The notes: generated by a model not told the origin, from the sequence alone. A stretch of DNA of 64,000 nt from Paracoccaceae bacterium (GCA_021741245.1 JAIOYF010000005.1:124001-188000), one strand, 5' to 3'; shown: positions 19,354-29,717, numbered from the stretch's first letter. Program-made: numbers and translations.

Positions 19354-21633
19354 TTAGCCGTAATGGGCGACCGGGGTTCCCGCGATGGCCGACATGTTCA
19401 GCAAGCCACGGGCGGTGATGGCTGGGGTCACAACGTGGGCCTTGTTTCCCATGCCAATCAGGACCGGACCAACCTCCAGCCCGTCTGCCTTCATCTTCAG
19501 AATGTTGCGCACCCCGGAGGCAGCATCTGCCGAGGCAAACACCAGCACATTCGCAGGCCCTTCAAACCGGGCATTGGGCAGCAGGCGGTTGCGCAGGTTT
19601 TGATCCAAGGCCGCGTCGATGTTCATCTCTCCCTCATAGCAGAAATCGGGTTCGCGGGCATCGAGCAGTTCCAGCGCACCGCGCATTCTGCGGGCGGCGT
19701 CATTGTCCATGTTGCCAAACTGGCTTTGGGTACAAAGCGCGATCTTTGGGGTCAGGCCAAAGCGGCGCACGTGACGGGCGGCACCGATCACTGTCTCCAT
19801 GATCTGTTGCGGGGTGGGTTCGGAGTGCACTTGGGTGTCGGCGATGAACAGCGGGCCGTCCTCAAGGATCATCAGCGACATTGCCGCCACAGGATGCAGG
19901 CCATCCCGCGCCAGAACCTGACGCACATAGTTGAGGTGCCATTGGAACTGCCCAAAGGTGCCACAGATCATGCTGTCGGCCTCGCCCCGGTGCACCATGA
20001 TGGCGGCGATGGCGGTCGTGTTGGTGCGCATGATAGCCCGGGCGATATCGGGGCTAACGCCGCGACGGGCCATCAACTCGGCATAGGTGCCCCAGTAATC
20101 GCGATAGCGCGGGTCATTTTCGGGGTTCACAAGGTGGAAATCCCGGCCCGGACGAATGGGCAGGCCCGCGCGTTCACAGCGGCTTTCCACAACTTCGGGA
20201 CGGCCGATCAGGATCGGCTTGTCGGTGGTTTCCTCCAGCATCGCATTGGCGGCACGCAGAACGCGTTCATCCTCGCCTTCGGCAAAGACGATTTTGCGTT
20301 CAGTCTGGCGGGCGGCCTCGAACACCGGGCGCATCAGCATGGCGGATTTGAAGACAGATCCGTCAAGCTTGCGCTTGTAGGCGACGGGGTCTTCCAGCGG
20401 GCGGGCGGCCACGCCGGTTTCCATCGCAGCCTTGGCCACGGCACTGGCGACAACGCCCATCAGGCGCGGGTCAAAGGGTTTGGGGATCAGGTAATCAGCG
20501 CCGAACGACAGCTTTTCGCCGCTATAGGCTGCAGCGGCCTCAGCGCTTGTGGTGGCGCGGGCAAGGGCGGCGATGCCTTCGATGCAGGCAATCTCCATCT
20601 CGTCATTGATCGTGGTTGCGCCCACATCAAGGGCCCCCCGGAAGATGAAGGGGAAGCACAGGACGTTGTTCACCTGATTGGGAAAATCGCTGCGCCCGGT
20701 GGCGATGATGGCATCGGGGGCCACCTCGCGCACCAGATCGGGCAGGATTTCCGGCGTCGGGTTGGCAAGGGCGAAAATGATCGGGCGTTCGGCCATGGTC
20801 TTGACCATGTCTTGCGTGACCACACCCGGACCGGACAGTCCAAGGAACAGATCCGCCCCTTTCATCACATCGGCAAGGGTGGCCGCAGAGGTGCCTTGGG
20901 CAAAAGCCTCTTTTTGCGGGGTCATCTGGGTCGTGCGGCCGTTGTAGACAAGGCCATCCAGATCGCAGAGCCAGACGTTTTCGCGCCGCACCCCGAGTTT
21001 GACCAGCATCTCAAGGCAGGCGATTCCCGCAGCCCCGCCGCCGGTGGACACGACCTTGATCTGATCAAACTGTTTTCCAGCAACGATCAGGGCATTGGTT
21101 GCAGCAGCCCCAACAACGATGGCTGTGCCATGCTGATCGTCATGGAAAACCGGGATGTTCATCTTTTCGCGGCAAAGTCGTTCAACGATGAAACAATCGG
21201 GGGCCTTGATATCTTCGAGGTTGATCGCGCCAAAGGTCGGTTCCAGCGCGCAAACGATGGCGGCCAGTTTTTCGGGGTCAGGTTCGTTCACCTCAATATC
21301 GAAACAGTCGATATTGGCGAATTTCTTGAACAGGACGGCCTTGCCCTCCATCACCGGCTTTGAGGCCAAAGCCCCAATGTTGCCAAGGCCAAGCACCGCA
21401 GTTCCGTTTGTGACAACCGCCACCAGATTGCCGCGAGAGGTATAGCGTGAGGCCGTCGCCGGATCTGCCTTGATCTCAAGGCAGGCTTCGGCCACGCCCG
21501 GAGAATAGGCGCGGCTGAGGTCGCGGCCATTGGCGAGGGGCTTGGTTGCGCGGATCTCAAGCTTTCCCGGCTTGGGAAATTCATGATAATCCAGTGCAGC
21601 CTGCCGAGTACTGTCTTGACGCGCTTCTTCCAT
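19354..21633 (-). CDS. maeB: NADP-dependent malic enzyme with C-terminal PTA-like domain
   Basis: This enzyme decarboxylates malate to pyruvate with NADP reduction. The 759-residue protein is the long MaeB form: an N-terminal malic domain with [12 protein letters not shown] and [13 protein letters not shown], the NAD(P)-binding fold around [16 protein letters not shown], and, from about residue 430, a phosphotransacetylase-like domain that in this class is regulatory (acetyl-CoA sensing) and not catalytic. It is divergent from the cupin gene at 21774 and has its own terminator. It links C4 acids to pyruvate and acetyl-CoA. Confidence 0.94.
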   Translation of the reverse strand: MEEARQDSTRQAALDYHEFPKPGKLEIRATKPLANGRDLSRAYSPGVAEACLEIKADPATASRYTSRGNLVAVVTNGTAVLGLGNIGALASKPVMEGKAVLFKKFANIDCFDIEVNEPDPEKLAAIVCALEPTFGAINLEDIKAPDCFIVERLCREKMNIPVFHDDQHGTAIVVGAAATNALIVAGKQFDQIKVVSTGGGAAGIACLEMLVKLGVRRENVWLCDLDGLVYNGRTTQMTPQKEAFAQGTSAATLADVMKGADLFLGLSGPGVVTQDMVKTMAERPIIFALANPTPEILPDLVREVAPDAIIATGRSDFPNQVNNVLCFPFIFRGALDVGATTINDEMEIACIEGIAALARATTSAEAAAAYSGEKLSFGADYLIPKPFDPRLMGVVASAVAKAAMETGVAARPLEDPVAYKRKLDGSVFKSAMLMRPVFEAARQTERKIVFAEGEDERVLRAANAMLEETTDKPILIGRPEVVESRCERAGLPIRPGRDFHLVNPENDPRYRDYWGTYAELMARRGVSPDIARAIMRTNTTAIAAIMVHRGEADSMICGTFGQFQWHLNYVRQVLARDGLHPVAAMSLMILEDGPLFIADTQVHSEPTPQQIMETVIGAARHVRRFGLTPKIALCTQSQFGNMDNDAARRMRGALELLDAREPDFCYEGEMNIDAALDQNLRNRLLPNARFEGPANVLVFASADAASGVRNILKMKADGLEVGPVLIGMGNKAHVVTPAITARGLLNMSAIAGTPVAHYG

Positions 21634-21653
21634 CGTTCGCCTCCCGAAAAATT

Positions 21654-21671
21654 TGGTTTAGCGTTAAACCA
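21654..21671. promoter_or_regulatory. Operator-like inverted repeat between maeB and cupin gene
   Basis: TGGTTTA and TAAACCA are separated by GCGT. This perfect 7-base inverted repeat lies 21 bases upstream of maeB on the minus strand and about 100 bases upstream of the divergent cupin gene. The outer TGGT...ACCA recalls GntR-type operators. The regulator is unknown. Confidence 0.4.
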
Positions 21672-21773
21672 TTTTTTTGCGCTCGCCAACTGGCAGGTGA
21701 AGCCTGTGACGCGACCACGCCTTGCAAAAACCGCATGGCGAGGACACGATGCCGCGAAACTGGGGGGAAATCC

Positions 21774-22856
21774 ATGACGCAGATGCGCGCCGAAATCAGA
21801 TTGCCGACAGCAGAGCTTCGCGAGGACCTGCCGTTCTTCACCAAAGTGCTGAAAATGCAGTTGGACATGATCTATCCGGCGGACAATCCCGAGGTGGCGG
21901 TGCTGTCGGGCCATGGGCTGCGTCTGCGCATTCAAAAGGGCGCGACCGAGGCTCCGGGAACCCTGCGCATTCTGACCGAAGACCCGGATGGGTTTGCGGA
22001 TGGGCAGCGCAGCCTGATCGCGCCGAACGGCACCCGCGTTGAAATTGACGAATTGAACCCGCCCTTGGTGTTGCCCGCAACGGAGCATGCCTTTGTCGTG
22101 CGTCGCCTTGCCGATCAGGCCCCTTGGGTGATCGGGCGGGCGGGGATGCATTACCGCGACCTTGTCCCCTCACGCCTTGGCGGGGCGATGATTGCCAGCC
22201 ACATCCGTATCCCCGATGGCGGTCCGGTGCCGGACATGGTGCATTTTCACAAGGTCGGCTTTCAGCTGATCTTTTGCATCAAGGGCTGGGTCGATGTGGT
22301 CTATGAGGATCAGGGCCCCAAAATCCGGTTGACGGCAGGGGATTGCTTTATCCAGCCGCCCGAAATCCGGCATCGGGTGCTGGAGGCGTCGGATGGGATC
22401 GAAGTGATCGAAATCGGGGTCCCGGCGGACCATGTAACCGAGATTGACCACGCGATGACCCTGCCCACCCCGCATCTGCGGCCCGAGCGCGAGTGGCAGG
22501 GGCAGCGTTTTGTCCATAACCAAGGGGCAAAGGGCGCGTTCGCCCCGTTTCGCATTCCGGGTTTTGAGGCGCGCGATACAACGATCAACGCAAACACCAA
22601 GGGCTTGGCCAGCGTGATGGTCGCCCGCCCCACAGGGCCGGCACCCTGGACGCTGCATGAGGGGGATATTCTGTTCACCTTTGTGATGTCGGGCCAGATG
22701 ACATTGGAGGGCGAAGGCAAGGACGCCTTCCGCCTGTCACCGGGGGATGCCTTTGTTATCCCGCCGGGCCTTGCAACCCGCTACAGTGACGCCACAGAGG
22801 ATCTGGAGCTTTTGGAGGTCAGTCTGCCGGGCAATCCGGTCACGATCAAGGTCTGA
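21774..22856 (+). CDS. VOC-like plus double-cupin protein
   Basis: This 360-residue protein has three apparent parts. Residues 1-55 look like a glyoxalase/VOC half-module (EIRLPTAELREDLPFFTKVL, then LSGHGLRLRIQKG). The middle cupin has the metal-ligand pattern PDMVHFHKVGFQLIFCIKGW, with GDCFIQPPEIRHRV as its second motif. The C-terminal cupin has TLHEGDILFTFVMSGQMTL and GDAFVIPPGLATRY but fewer His ligands. ATG 21774 follows a GGGGGGA site. The substrate is unknown; oxygenase or isomerase activity is possible. It is divergent from maeB. Confidence 0.75.
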   Translation: MTQMRAEIRLPTAELREDLPFFTKVLKMQLDMIYPADNPEVAVLSGHGLRLRIQKGATEAPGTLRILTEDPDGFADGQRSLIAPNGTRVEIDELNPPLVLPATEHAFVVRRLADQAPWVIGRAGMHYRDLVPSRLGGAMIASHIRIPDGGPVPDMVHFHKVGFQLIFCIKGWVDVVYEDQGPKIRLTAGDCFIQPPEIRHRVLEASDGIEVIEIGVPADHVTEIDHAMTLPTPHLRPEREWQGQRFVHNQGAKGAFAPFRIPGFEARDTTINANTKGLASVMVARPTGPAPWTLHEGDILFTFVMSGQMTLEGEGKDAFRLSPGDAFVIPPGLATRYSDATEDLELLEVSLPGNPVTIKV

Positions 22857-22932
22857 CGCGTGCGCCCCCTTGCGCTTCGCCAGACCAAGACACACACTTT
22901 GCCACCATATGGTGGAATTCATTGAGGTCGAC

Positions 22933-23325
22933 ATGTCCCTTCGTCAAGCTGCCAAAGATGTTCGCGAACGCGCCTATGCCCCCTATTCCTGTTTCAAGGT
23001 CGGTGCGGCGCTGCGCACCCCCTCGGGCATGGTGCATGTCGGGTGCAATGTTGAAAACGTGGCCTTTCCCGAAGGCACCTGCGCCGAAGCGGGGGCCATT
23101 GCGGCCATGGTCGCGGCGGGGGACACCACGATTGCCGAGGTGTTCGTGATTGCCGACAGCCCCGCCCCGGTGCCGCCCTGTGGCGGGTGCCGCCAGAAGA
23201 TTGCCGAGTTTGCCGGGCCAGATGTCAAGGTGACGATGGCCACAGTTGACGGTCAGGAAAAGGTCATGACGGTGGCAGAGCTGTTGCCCGGTCTGTTCAC
23301 AGCGGCCCATATGGCGAAAACCTGA
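22933..23325 (+). CDS. cdd: Cytidine deaminase
   Basis: This enzyme deaminates cytidine and deoxycytidine to uridine forms. The 130-residue protein is the short tetrameric type: the zinc ligands are Cys50 and the Cys83/Cys86 pair in PPCGGC, and the proton shuttle is Glu52 (CAEAGAI). The start at 22933 has GAGG five bases upstream; ATG 22909 is an in-frame alternative. Its stop overlaps the deoA start by one base. It is the first gene of the nucleoside salvage operon. Confidence 0.95.
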   Translation: MSLRQAAKDVRERAYAPYSCFKVGAALRTPSGMVHVGCNVENVAFPEGTCAEAGAIAAMVAAGDTTIAEVFVIADSPAPVPPCGGCRQKIAEFAGPDVKVTMATVDGQEKVMTVAELLPGLFTAAHMAKT

Positions 23326-24632
23326 TGGACGCCCGGTCCATCATTGTAAAGTTGCGGGATGGCAAGATGCCGGATCAGGCAGAGCTTGACTGGTTCGCGC
23401 GTGGCCTTGCCTCGGATCAGATCACCGATGCGCAGGCCGGGGCCTTTGCCATGGCGGTGTTGCTGAACGGCCTGTCGGAACCGGCGCGGGTGGGGTTGAC
23501 CCGGGCCATGCGCGACAGTGGAAAGGTTCTGACGTGGGATTTGCCGGGGCCGGTGCTGGACAAGCATTCGACGGGCGGCGTCGGGGATTGCGTGTCCCTA
23601 CTCTTGGCCCCCGCGCTTGCCGCCTGTGGGGCTTATGTTCCGATGATTTCGGGGCGGGGATTGGGCCATACGGGCGGGACGCTGGATAAGCTGGAGTCGA
23701 TCCCCGGTTTCCGCACGGGGTTGAGCGAAGATCATCTGCGCACCCAGTTGCGGGATGTGCATTGCGCCATCGTGGCGGCCTCGGCCGATCTGGCCCCGGC
23801 TGACAAGCGGCTTTACGCCGTGCGGGATGTGACGGGAACGGTGGAAAGCCTTGATCTGATCACGGCCTCCATCTTGTCCAAGAAACTGGCCGCCGGGTTG
23901 GAAGGGCTGGTGCTGGATGTCAAATGCGGCTCTGGCGCCTTCATGAAAACCCCCGAACAGGCCGAGGCGCTGGCCCGTGCCCTTGTCGCCACGGCGCAGG
24001 GCGCGGGGTGCATGACCTCGGCGCTGATCACTGACATGAACCAACCGCTTGCCACCGCTGCGGGCAATGCGCTTGAGGTGATCGAGGTGATGGAAACCCT
24101 GACGGGCACATCCGTCAACGTGGCCCTGTGGGATTTGACCGCCGCCTTGGGGGGCGAGGTTCTTGCCCTGGGCGGATTGGCCGCCGATGCGCAAGATGGG
24201 GTGGGCCGGATCGAGCAGGCGCTGGAAAGCGGCTCTGCCGCCGAATGGTTTGGCCGCATGGTGGCCGCACAGGGCGGGCCGCTGGATTTTGTCGAACGCT
24301 GGCCCGACCGTTTGCCTGCCGCCCCGGTGATGCGGGAAGTGCCTGCCTTGGATGATGGGTATATCGCACAGATTGATGGTCAGGCGCTTGGTCTGGCGGT
24401 GGTGCATCTGGGGGGCGGGCGTTTGCGCGGGGGAGACCGGATCAACCCTTCGGTCGGGTTGTCGGACATGATCGGTCTGGGCGAGGAAATTGGCGCAGGC
24501 GTGCCGCTGTGCATGGTGCATGCCGCCACAGAAGCGGCGGCGGATGCGGCTGTGATCGCGGTGCAAAACGCCTATCGCGTGGGCACGTCGGCGCCTGACG
24601 AGCCGCCCTTGATCCTGAAAAGGATTGGCTGA
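23325..24632 (+). CDS. deoA: Thymidine phosphorylase
   Basis: This enzyme phosphorolyses thymidine and deoxyuridine to base and deoxyribose 1-phosphate. It has 435 residues. The family signature SGRGLGHTGGTLDKLESIPG is near residue 108-127, and the phosphate-site KHSTGGVGD near 80. It overlaps cdd upstream and deoB downstream by one base each (TGATG), implying translational coupling and balanced synthesis. The deoxyribose 1-phosphate it makes is the substrate of DeoB. Confidence 0.96.
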   Translation: MDARSIIVKLRDGKMPDQAELDWFARGLASDQITDAQAGAFAMAVLLNGLSEPARVGLTRAMRDSGKVLTWDLPGPVLDKHSTGGVGDCVSLLLAPALAACGAYVPMISGRGLGHTGGTLDKLESIPGFRTGLSEDHLRTQLRDVHCAIVAASADLAPADKRLYAVRDVTGTVESLDLITASILSKKLAAGLEGLVLDVKCGSGAFMKTPEQAEALARALVATAQGAGCMTSALITDMNQPLATAAGNALEVIEVMETLTGTSVNVALWDLTAALGGEVLALGGLAADAQDGVGRIEQALESGSAAEWFGRMVAAQGGPLDFVERWPDRLPAAPVMREVPALDDGYIAQIDGQALGLAVVHLGGGRLRGGDRINPSVGLSDMIGLGEEIGAGVPLCMVHAATEAAADAAVIAVQNAYRVGTSAPDEPPLILKRIG

Positions 24633-25828
24633 TGGCGCGTGCCTTTCTGATCGTGATGGACTCGGTGGGCTGCGGCGGTGCGCCGGACGCGGCGGCTTTT
24701 GGCGATGCGGGGTCCAATACCTTGGGCAATATCGCGCGGGCCTGCGCCGATGGGCGGGCAGAGCAGGGGCGCAGCGGACCGTTGCACATGCCCAACCTTG
24801 ACCGTCTTGGTCTGGGGGCGGCGATCCAGCTTGCCTCGGGGGGGACGGCACCGGGGCTGGGGGCCGCGCCAATGGGGCTTTGGGGGGCCGCGACGGAGGT
24901 CAGTCTTGGCAAGGATACCCCATCGGGCCATTGGGAGTTGGCGGGCGTTCCGGTGCCTTGGGACTGGGCCTATTTCCCCGACCAGACCCCGGCCTTTCCG
25001 GATGATCTTGTGCAGGCGGTTTGCCGTCTGGCGGGAGTGGAGGGGATTTTGGGCAATTGTCATGCCTCGGGCGTGCCCATCATTGCCAAACATTGTGCCG
25101 AGCATCTGCGGACGGGGTGGCCCATCTGCTATACCTCGGCTGACAGCGTGTTTCAGATCGCGGCCCATGAAGAGAGTTTTGGCCTTGATCGGCTGCTGAA
25201 GCTGTGCGCCGATCTTGCGCCGATCTTGCATGCGCGCAAGATTGGCCGGGTGATTGCGCGACCCTTTGCGGGCACCTGCGATGATTTCAAGCGCACCTCC
25301 AACCGCAAGGATTTTGCCATCGCCCCACCATCGCCCACCTTGCTGGACTGGGCCAAGGATGCGGGGCGCGCGACCCATGCGATTGGCAAGATTGGCGATA
25401 TCTTTTCGATGCAGGGCATCACGGCGCTGCATAAGGGGAAAAGCGATTCAGACCTTTTCGAACATCTGGTTCGATTGGGAGGCGCGGCCGAGGCCGGTTC
25501 CTTGACCTTTGCGAACTTTGTGGAGTTTGATACGCTTTACGGCCATCCGCGTGATGTTGCAGGCTATGCCCGGGCGCTTGAATGGTTTGATGCGCAACTG
25601 CCGCGCTTTTTGTCGACGCTTGGGCAAGGCGATCTGGTGATCTTTACGGCCGATCACGGCAATGATCCCACCTTTCCCGGCACAGAACACACCCGAGAGC
25701 GGGTGCCTGTTATCGGCTATGGCCGGGGCGCAAAACCCATTGGGCTTGTATCTTTCACCGATGTTGCGGCCAGTCTGGCCGCTCATCTGGACCTTCCCTC
25801 GCATGGATCGGGAGTATCCTTCCTGTGA
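24632..25828 (+). CDS. deoB: Phosphopentomutase
   Basis: This metalloenzyme converts (deoxy)ribose 1-phosphate to the 5-phosphate. The 398-residue protein belongs to the alkaline-phosphatase superfamily: MDSVGCGGAPDA at the N-terminus carries the first metal Asp, DTPSGHWEL contains the phosphorylated Thr, and TADHGNDPTFPGTEHTRE supplies the C-terminal metal ligands. It is coupled by one-base overlap to deoA and by a GTGA overlap to add. Confidence 0.95.
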   Translation: MARAFLIVMDSVGCGGAPDAAAFGDAGSNTLGNIARACADGRAEQGRSGPLHMPNLDRLGLGAAIQLASGGTAPGLGAAPMGLWGAATEVSLGKDTPSGHWELAGVPVPWDWAYFPDQTPAFPDDLVQAVCRLAGVEGILGNCHASGVPIIAKHCAEHLRTGWPICYTSADSVFQIAAHEESFGLDRLLKLCADLAPILHARKIGRVIARPFAGTCDDFKRTSNRKDFAIAPPSPTLLDWAKDAGRATHAIGKIGDIFSMQGITALHKGKSDSDLFEHLVRLGGAAEAGSLTFANFVEFDTLYGHPRDVAGYARALEWFDAQLPRFLSTLGQGDLVIFTADHGNDPTFPGTEHTRERVPVIGYGRGAKPIGLVSFTDVAASLAAHLDLPSHGSGVSFL

Positions 25829-26796
25829 CGCCAAAAATCGAACTGCATCTGCATCTGGAAGGCGCGGCCCCGCCCGCCTTTATCCGTGGCCTTGCGCGTG
25901 AAAAATCCATGGATATCTCGGGGATTTTTGATGCGGAGGGGAATTACAAATACAAGGATTTCTGGGATTTCCTGAAGGTCTATGAGGCCGCGACCTCGAC
26001 CCTGACCACGCCCGAGGATTATGCCCGCCTGACGCTTGCGGTATTGGAAGAAAGTGCCGCCAGCGGGGTGGTCTATTCCGAAACCTTTCTGTCACCCGAT
26101 TTTTGCGGGGGCCGCGACAAGGGGGCGTGGAAAGAGTATCTGCTGGCAATCCGCGAAGCCGCCGATCAGGCAGAGCGGACCATGGGCATCACCTTGCGGG
26201 GCATCATCACCTGCATCCGTCATTTCGGCCCTGAAAAGGCGCGAGAAACGGCCCTTTGTGCGGCGGAAACTGCGGGGGAGTGGATTGTGGGCTTTGGCAT
26301 TGCGGGGGATGAAAAGATCGCCCAGCCCAAAGATTTTCGCTGGTCTTTTGACTGCGCGCGCGAGGCGGGCCTGCGGTTGACGGCCCATGCCGGGGAATGG
26401 GGCGGGCCCGAAAGTGTGCGGGCCGCGATCAAGGATCTGGAGGTTGAACGGATCGGCCACGGCGTGCGGGCGATCGAGGATCTGGCCCTTGTCGATGAGA
26501 TTGCCGAACGCGGGATCGTGCTGGAGGTGTGTCCGGGGTCCAACGTTGCCCTTGGCATCTATCCGGGGTTTCGCAAGCATCCGATTTCGCAACTGTATGA
26601 GCGCGGTGTGAAGGTGACGGTCAGCACGGATGACCCGCCGTTTTTCCACACCACCATGGCGCGCGAGTTTGAAATGCTGCATCGGGCCTTTGACTGGGAT
26701 GATGCGTTTTTTGCCGCGCTGAACAAAACCGCCCTTGACGCCGCCTTTTGTGACACCGACACAGGGGCCCGTATCGCCAAACTGCTGGAGGCCTGA
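25825..26796 (+). CDS. add: Adenosine deaminase
   Basis: This enzyme deaminates adenosine or deoxyadenosine to inosine forms. It has 323 residues with start codon GTG overlapping the deoB stop (GTGA). Zinc and catalytic motifs are present: HLHLEGA at residues 6-12, HAGEWGGPE in the middle (catalytic Glu region), HGVRA, and STDDPPFF near the C-terminus. Some members of this family prefer adenine; the operon of nucleoside enzymes supports adenosine as substrate but does not prove it. Confidence 0.88.
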   Translation: MTPKIELHLHLEGAAPPAFIRGLAREKSMDISGIFDAEGNYKYKDFWDFLKVYEAATSTLTTPEDYARLTLAVLEESAASGVVYSETFLSPDFCGGRDKGAWKEYLLAIREAADQAERTMGITLRGIITCIRHFGPEKARETALCAAETAGEWIVGFGIAGDEKIAQPKDFRWSFDCAREAGLRLTAHAGEWGGPESVRAAIKDLEVERIGHGVRAIEDLALVDEIAERGIVLEVCPGSNVALGIYPGFRKHPISQLYERGVKVTVSTDDPPFFHTTMAREFEMLHRAFDWDDAFFAALNKTALDAAFCDTDTGARIAKLLEA

Positions 26797-26799
26797 CCC

Positions 26800-27432
26800 A
26801 TGCTGGACCATCTGACCGTCGTTTCCCATCCGCTTGTCCAGCACAAGCTGACCTTGATGCGCGAAAAGGGCACCTCCACCGCCAGTTTCCGCCAGTTGCT
26901 GCGCGAGATCAGCCTGCTTTTGGCCTATGAAGTCACGCGCGAATTGCCGATGACAACCAAGCGGATCGAAACCCCGCTGGAGCCGATGGACGCCCCCGCG
27001 ATCGAGGGCAAGAAGCTGGCGCTTGTGTCGATCTTGCGGGCGGGCAATGGCCTGTTGGACGGTATCTTGGAGCTGATCCCGGCGGCACGCGTGGGGTTCG
27101 TGGGCCTTTACCGTGATCCTGAAACGCTGCAACCCGTGCAATATTATTGCAAATTGCCCGAGCAGTTGGAGGATCGGATTTGCATCGTGGTGGACCCGAT
27201 GTTGGCAACCGGAAACTCGTCAGCCGCCGCAATCAGCCTGCTCAAGGCGCAAGGGGCGCGGCAGATCCGCTTTTTGTGCCTGTTGGCGGCCCCCGAAGGG
27301 ATTGCCCGGATGAAAGAGGCCCATCCCGATGTTCCCATCGTGACAGCTTCGCTTGATAGCCATTTGAATGATCACGGTTATATCGTTCCGGGGCTAGGGG
27401 ATGCGGGTGATCGCATGTTTGGCACAAAATAG
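26800..27432 (+). CDS. upp: Uracil phosphoribosyltransferase
   Basis: This enzyme makes UMP from uracil and PRPP, closing the pyrimidine salvage path started by cdd and deoA. The 210-residue protein has the PRPP loop [12 protein letters not shown] and the C-terminal uracil-site segment [17 protein letters not shown]. It begins three bases after add stops and is the last gene of the operon. No clear hairpin terminator was found after it. Confidence 0.96.
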   Translation: MLDHLTVVSHPLVQHKLTLMREKGTSTASFRQLLREISLLLAYEVTRELPMTTKRIETPLEPMDAPAIEGKKLALVSILRAGNGLLDGILELIPAARVGFVGLYRDPETLQPVQYYCKLPEQLEDRICIVVDPMLATGNSSAAAISLLKAQGARQIRFLCLLAAPEGIARMKEAHPDVPIVTASLDSHLNDHGYIVPGLGDAGDRMFGTK

Positions 27433-27500
27433 CGGGTTAATCGCTTTACTCGGAAACAATATTATTCCAATATCGAACCATGCTACTTTGGGGGTAGTTC

Positions 27501-28499
27501 ATGGTTTTGAAGGTTTTTGTGACTGCCATTGTGGCAGTTTTGTTTGGTTTTTCTGGTGCTCATGCCCAGTCCGCAAATGATTTGAGCAGCCCGCGTGAGT
27601 TGCCGCCTGCCTCCTACAAGGGGCAGCAATATGTTGACAGTGGTGGCTGTGTGTTTTTGCGTGCCGGATTGGGTGGGCGTGTAAACTGGGTGCCGCGTGT
27701 GCGGGCAGACAGGCGGCAACTTTGTGGGTATCCGCCGACGTTCGGCGCGGCCTCGCAGGTTGCAGTGGAGCAGATTGCGCCCGCGCCACAGGCGGCAGAG
27801 GCCCCGCGTGTGGTCCAAGTGCCACGGCCTGCTGCGCAACCCTCAATGGGGCGCAAGCCACTTGATACCGTCGCATCAACGACCACGCCGCCCCGGATCA
27901 GGCAAGCGCCACCCGCGGGCGCACGCGTGCCCGCGTCGCAATATACGGCACCTGCGCCGCGTCAGGTGGCGCCAACCGCACGCGTGGCGGTTCCACCTGC
28001 GTCAGTGGCCGAACAGCAGCGCGGCAAAGGGGCTGAGCGCGTGGGAACATCCGCAGGCAAGGGCAAGATCGGGTGCTATGCCGATGCGCCCGTTGCGGAA
28101 CGCTTTGCCCTGCGCAATGGCGGGTCGGTGGTGATGTGCACCAAAGGCGATGGGAATTTGGCGAATGCCCGTCCGCCGCGTTTGGTGGGCGGCAAGGCGA
28201 GTGTGGCCCCATCGGGATTTGTCGAGGGCGCTGCTCGCAGCAAGACCAACACTCCGACTGCGCCCTCGGGTAAAAGGGTGATCCTCTCCACGCAAGATCG
28301 CAAGATCCCGAAAGGGTATAAGCTGGCTTGGGAGGATGACCGCTTGAACCCCTATCGAGGGCAGGGAACGCGTCAGGGCTGGGCGGATCAAGATCAGATC
28401 TGGACGCGCGAAGTCCCCGCCCGCTTGGTGGCGGATGTGGAGCGGGAGAATGCGCGTAAATATCCCCGCAGGCGGATCGCCGTTAGCACGGGTGGCTAA
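27501..28499 (+). CDS. Exported SPOR-like protein with Pro/Ala-rich linker
   Basis: This 332-residue protein has a signal peptide (about 1-22, cut after GAHAQ or near it). A short Cys-containing module follows (residues 41-78, [16 protein letters not shown] and [10 protein letters not shown]), then a long Pro/Ala/Val-rich linker (80-190), a second Cys pair region ([26 protein letters not shown]), and a basic C-terminus ([18 protein letters not shown]). Similar Rhodobacteraceae proteins are annotated as SPOR-domain containing, suggesting peptidoglycan association; I cannot confirm a full SPOR fold. It is monocistronic. Confidence 0.7.
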   Translation: MVLKVFVTAIVAVLFGFSGAHAQSANDLSSPRELPPASYKGQQYVDSGGCVFLRAGLGGRVNWVPRVRADRRQLCGYPPTFGAASQVAVEQIAPAPQAAEAPRVVQVPRPAAQPSMGRKPLDTVASTTTPPRIRQAPPAGARVPASQYTAPAPRQVAPTARVAVPPASVAEQQRGKGAERVGTSAGKGKIGCYADAPVAERFALRNGGSVVMCTKGDGNLANARPPRLVGGKASVAPSGFVEGAARSKTNTPTAPSGKRVILSTQDRKIPKGYKLAWEDDRLNPYRGQGTRQGWADQDQIWTREVPARLVADVERENARKYPRRRIAVSTGG

Positions 28500-28591
28500 G
28501 GCGCGGGGCGGGTGCAAAGCTGTGCGCGCATGGCCGATGAAAAAATGGGCCCATGACCCCTTGGCGTTGACGGATCGTTTTGAATGTCCCG

Positions 28592-28616
28592 AAGGCCGCC
28601 GTTAAACGGGGGCCTT
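28592..28616. terminator. Hairpin between converging genes
   Basis: AAGGCCGCCG and CGGGGGCCTTT pair with one G-G mismatch around a TTAAA loop. It lies between the converging SPOR-like gene and the M48-like gene and may stop transcription from both sides. The T run on each side is short. Confidence 0.5.
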
Positions 28617-28622
28617 TGTCAT

Positions 28623-29663
28623 TTACGAACAAATCTCTTGCAGGCTGACCCAATCGCCATCGGGCATCAGCGGGATCGGGATCAATCCTTTCAGCGGATC
28701 ATCGGCAATCAACGCTTGGGTCGAAATGCCATTTGGATCAATCATATAGGCATAGGGGCTGGAGGTGACGCCCGCATCACGAAACCTGTCCAAGGCATCG
28801 TCTGCGGCAATCGCAACGGGTGTTTCGCGCAAGATCGCCTCGCCATAGCCCGCCAAAACGCCATTTGGCAGCGTGCCAGAGGTCAGAAGGCGCAAGGTTG
28901 AGAGAAGCCCCGCGTGGCGCAGGATCGGCAGCATCGGATCGCGGGTTTCTGCCCGCAGGCGTTCCATGATCGCAAGGCCAGCCAGCACTTCCGGGCCGTT
29001 CATATCTTCGATCATCCGGCGCCCGATCAAGATGACCCCGCCCGGAAGGTGGGTCGCGGTTTCCACACCTTCGCGCATGATCAGGATTTGGGCGTTGTGC
29101 TGCCCAAAAAGCTTGTCACCCAGTTCGGTCAGCGCATAGGTGCCCAAGGGGCTGGCGCAGGGCGAGCCTGTCAGACGTTGCACATCCTCCAGCGCCGCGC
29201 GGCCAATGGCCTGACGGGTCGCGGCGGGCAAGACGGTCGCCGTGTGCCGCAACAAGGCATCGGGGAGCCAAAACACGCCAAGGCCCACGACCAATGCCGT
29301 GCCCGAGGTCAACAGGATCCCCCGCAGTCGGCCCGGTTTTGGCTGCCGCGCCTTCAAGGCCCCGCGCACCATTTCAAGCGCCTTGATCATCTCGTCATCT
29401 TCGATCTCAAGCGTTTCCGAGGCGTCGCTTCCGGGCCCGAACAGGGCGGGCATTTCGCCGGGGTTCAAACGCTCGATCGCGGGAAGGGACCAATGGCTGA
29501 GCGCCAGATCCTTCTTGGGGTCCGACAGAACCAGCGTCGCCTCGCGAAAGGCGACCACGACCTCACGCCGTTGGGCCGTGGTGGTTTCCCGCCACAGCCC
29601 TTGGCTTTCCAGCCGTGCATATTTCGAAAGCGCTGTTACCGCGCGAGGTGTTCTGCCTGTCAT
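28623..29663 (-). CDS. Membrane-anchored M48-like protein lacking the zinc motif
   Basis: This 346-residue protein has a cytoplasmic N-terminal part (to about 115), one membrane segment (GILLTSGTALVVGLGVFWLP, about 115-135) and a periplasmic domain. The domain contains ILIMREGVETATHLPGGVIL followed by MIEDMNGPEVLAGLAIMERL, which parallels the M48 metallopeptidase region where HExxH normally stands, but no HExxH is present. It may be a non-catalytic relative. The start is uncertain: ATG 29663 or GTG 29666 are preferred over TTG 29717, which abuts the ligase stop. It is cotranscribed with the upstream acyl-CoA ligase. Confidence 0.6.
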   Translation of the reverse strand: MTGRTPRAVTALSKYARLESQGLWRETTTAQRREVVVAFREATLVLSDPKKDLALSHWSLPAIERLNPGEMPALFGPGSDASETLEIEDDEMIKALEMVRGALKARQPKPGRLRGILLTSGTALVVGLGVFWLPDALLRHTATVLPAATRQAIGRAALEDVQRLTGSPCASPLGTYALTELGDKLFGQHNAQILIMREGVETATHLPGGVILIGRRMIEDMNGPEVLAGLAIMERLRAETRDPMLPILRHAGLLSTLRLLTSGTLPNGVLAGYGEAILRETPVAIAADDALDRFRDAGVTSSPYAYMIDPNGISTQALIADDPLKGLIPIPLMPDGDWVSLQEICS

Positions 29664-29717
29664 CACGGGCGACGATATCGGAAGCCGCAACCCACGACAA
29701 TCACCCCTAAGCGCCAA

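Noticed and set aside
19363-21363. 666-codon open frame antisense to maeB
   Set aside because: Antisense shadow of a certain gene; low complexity, no domain and no ribosome binding site.
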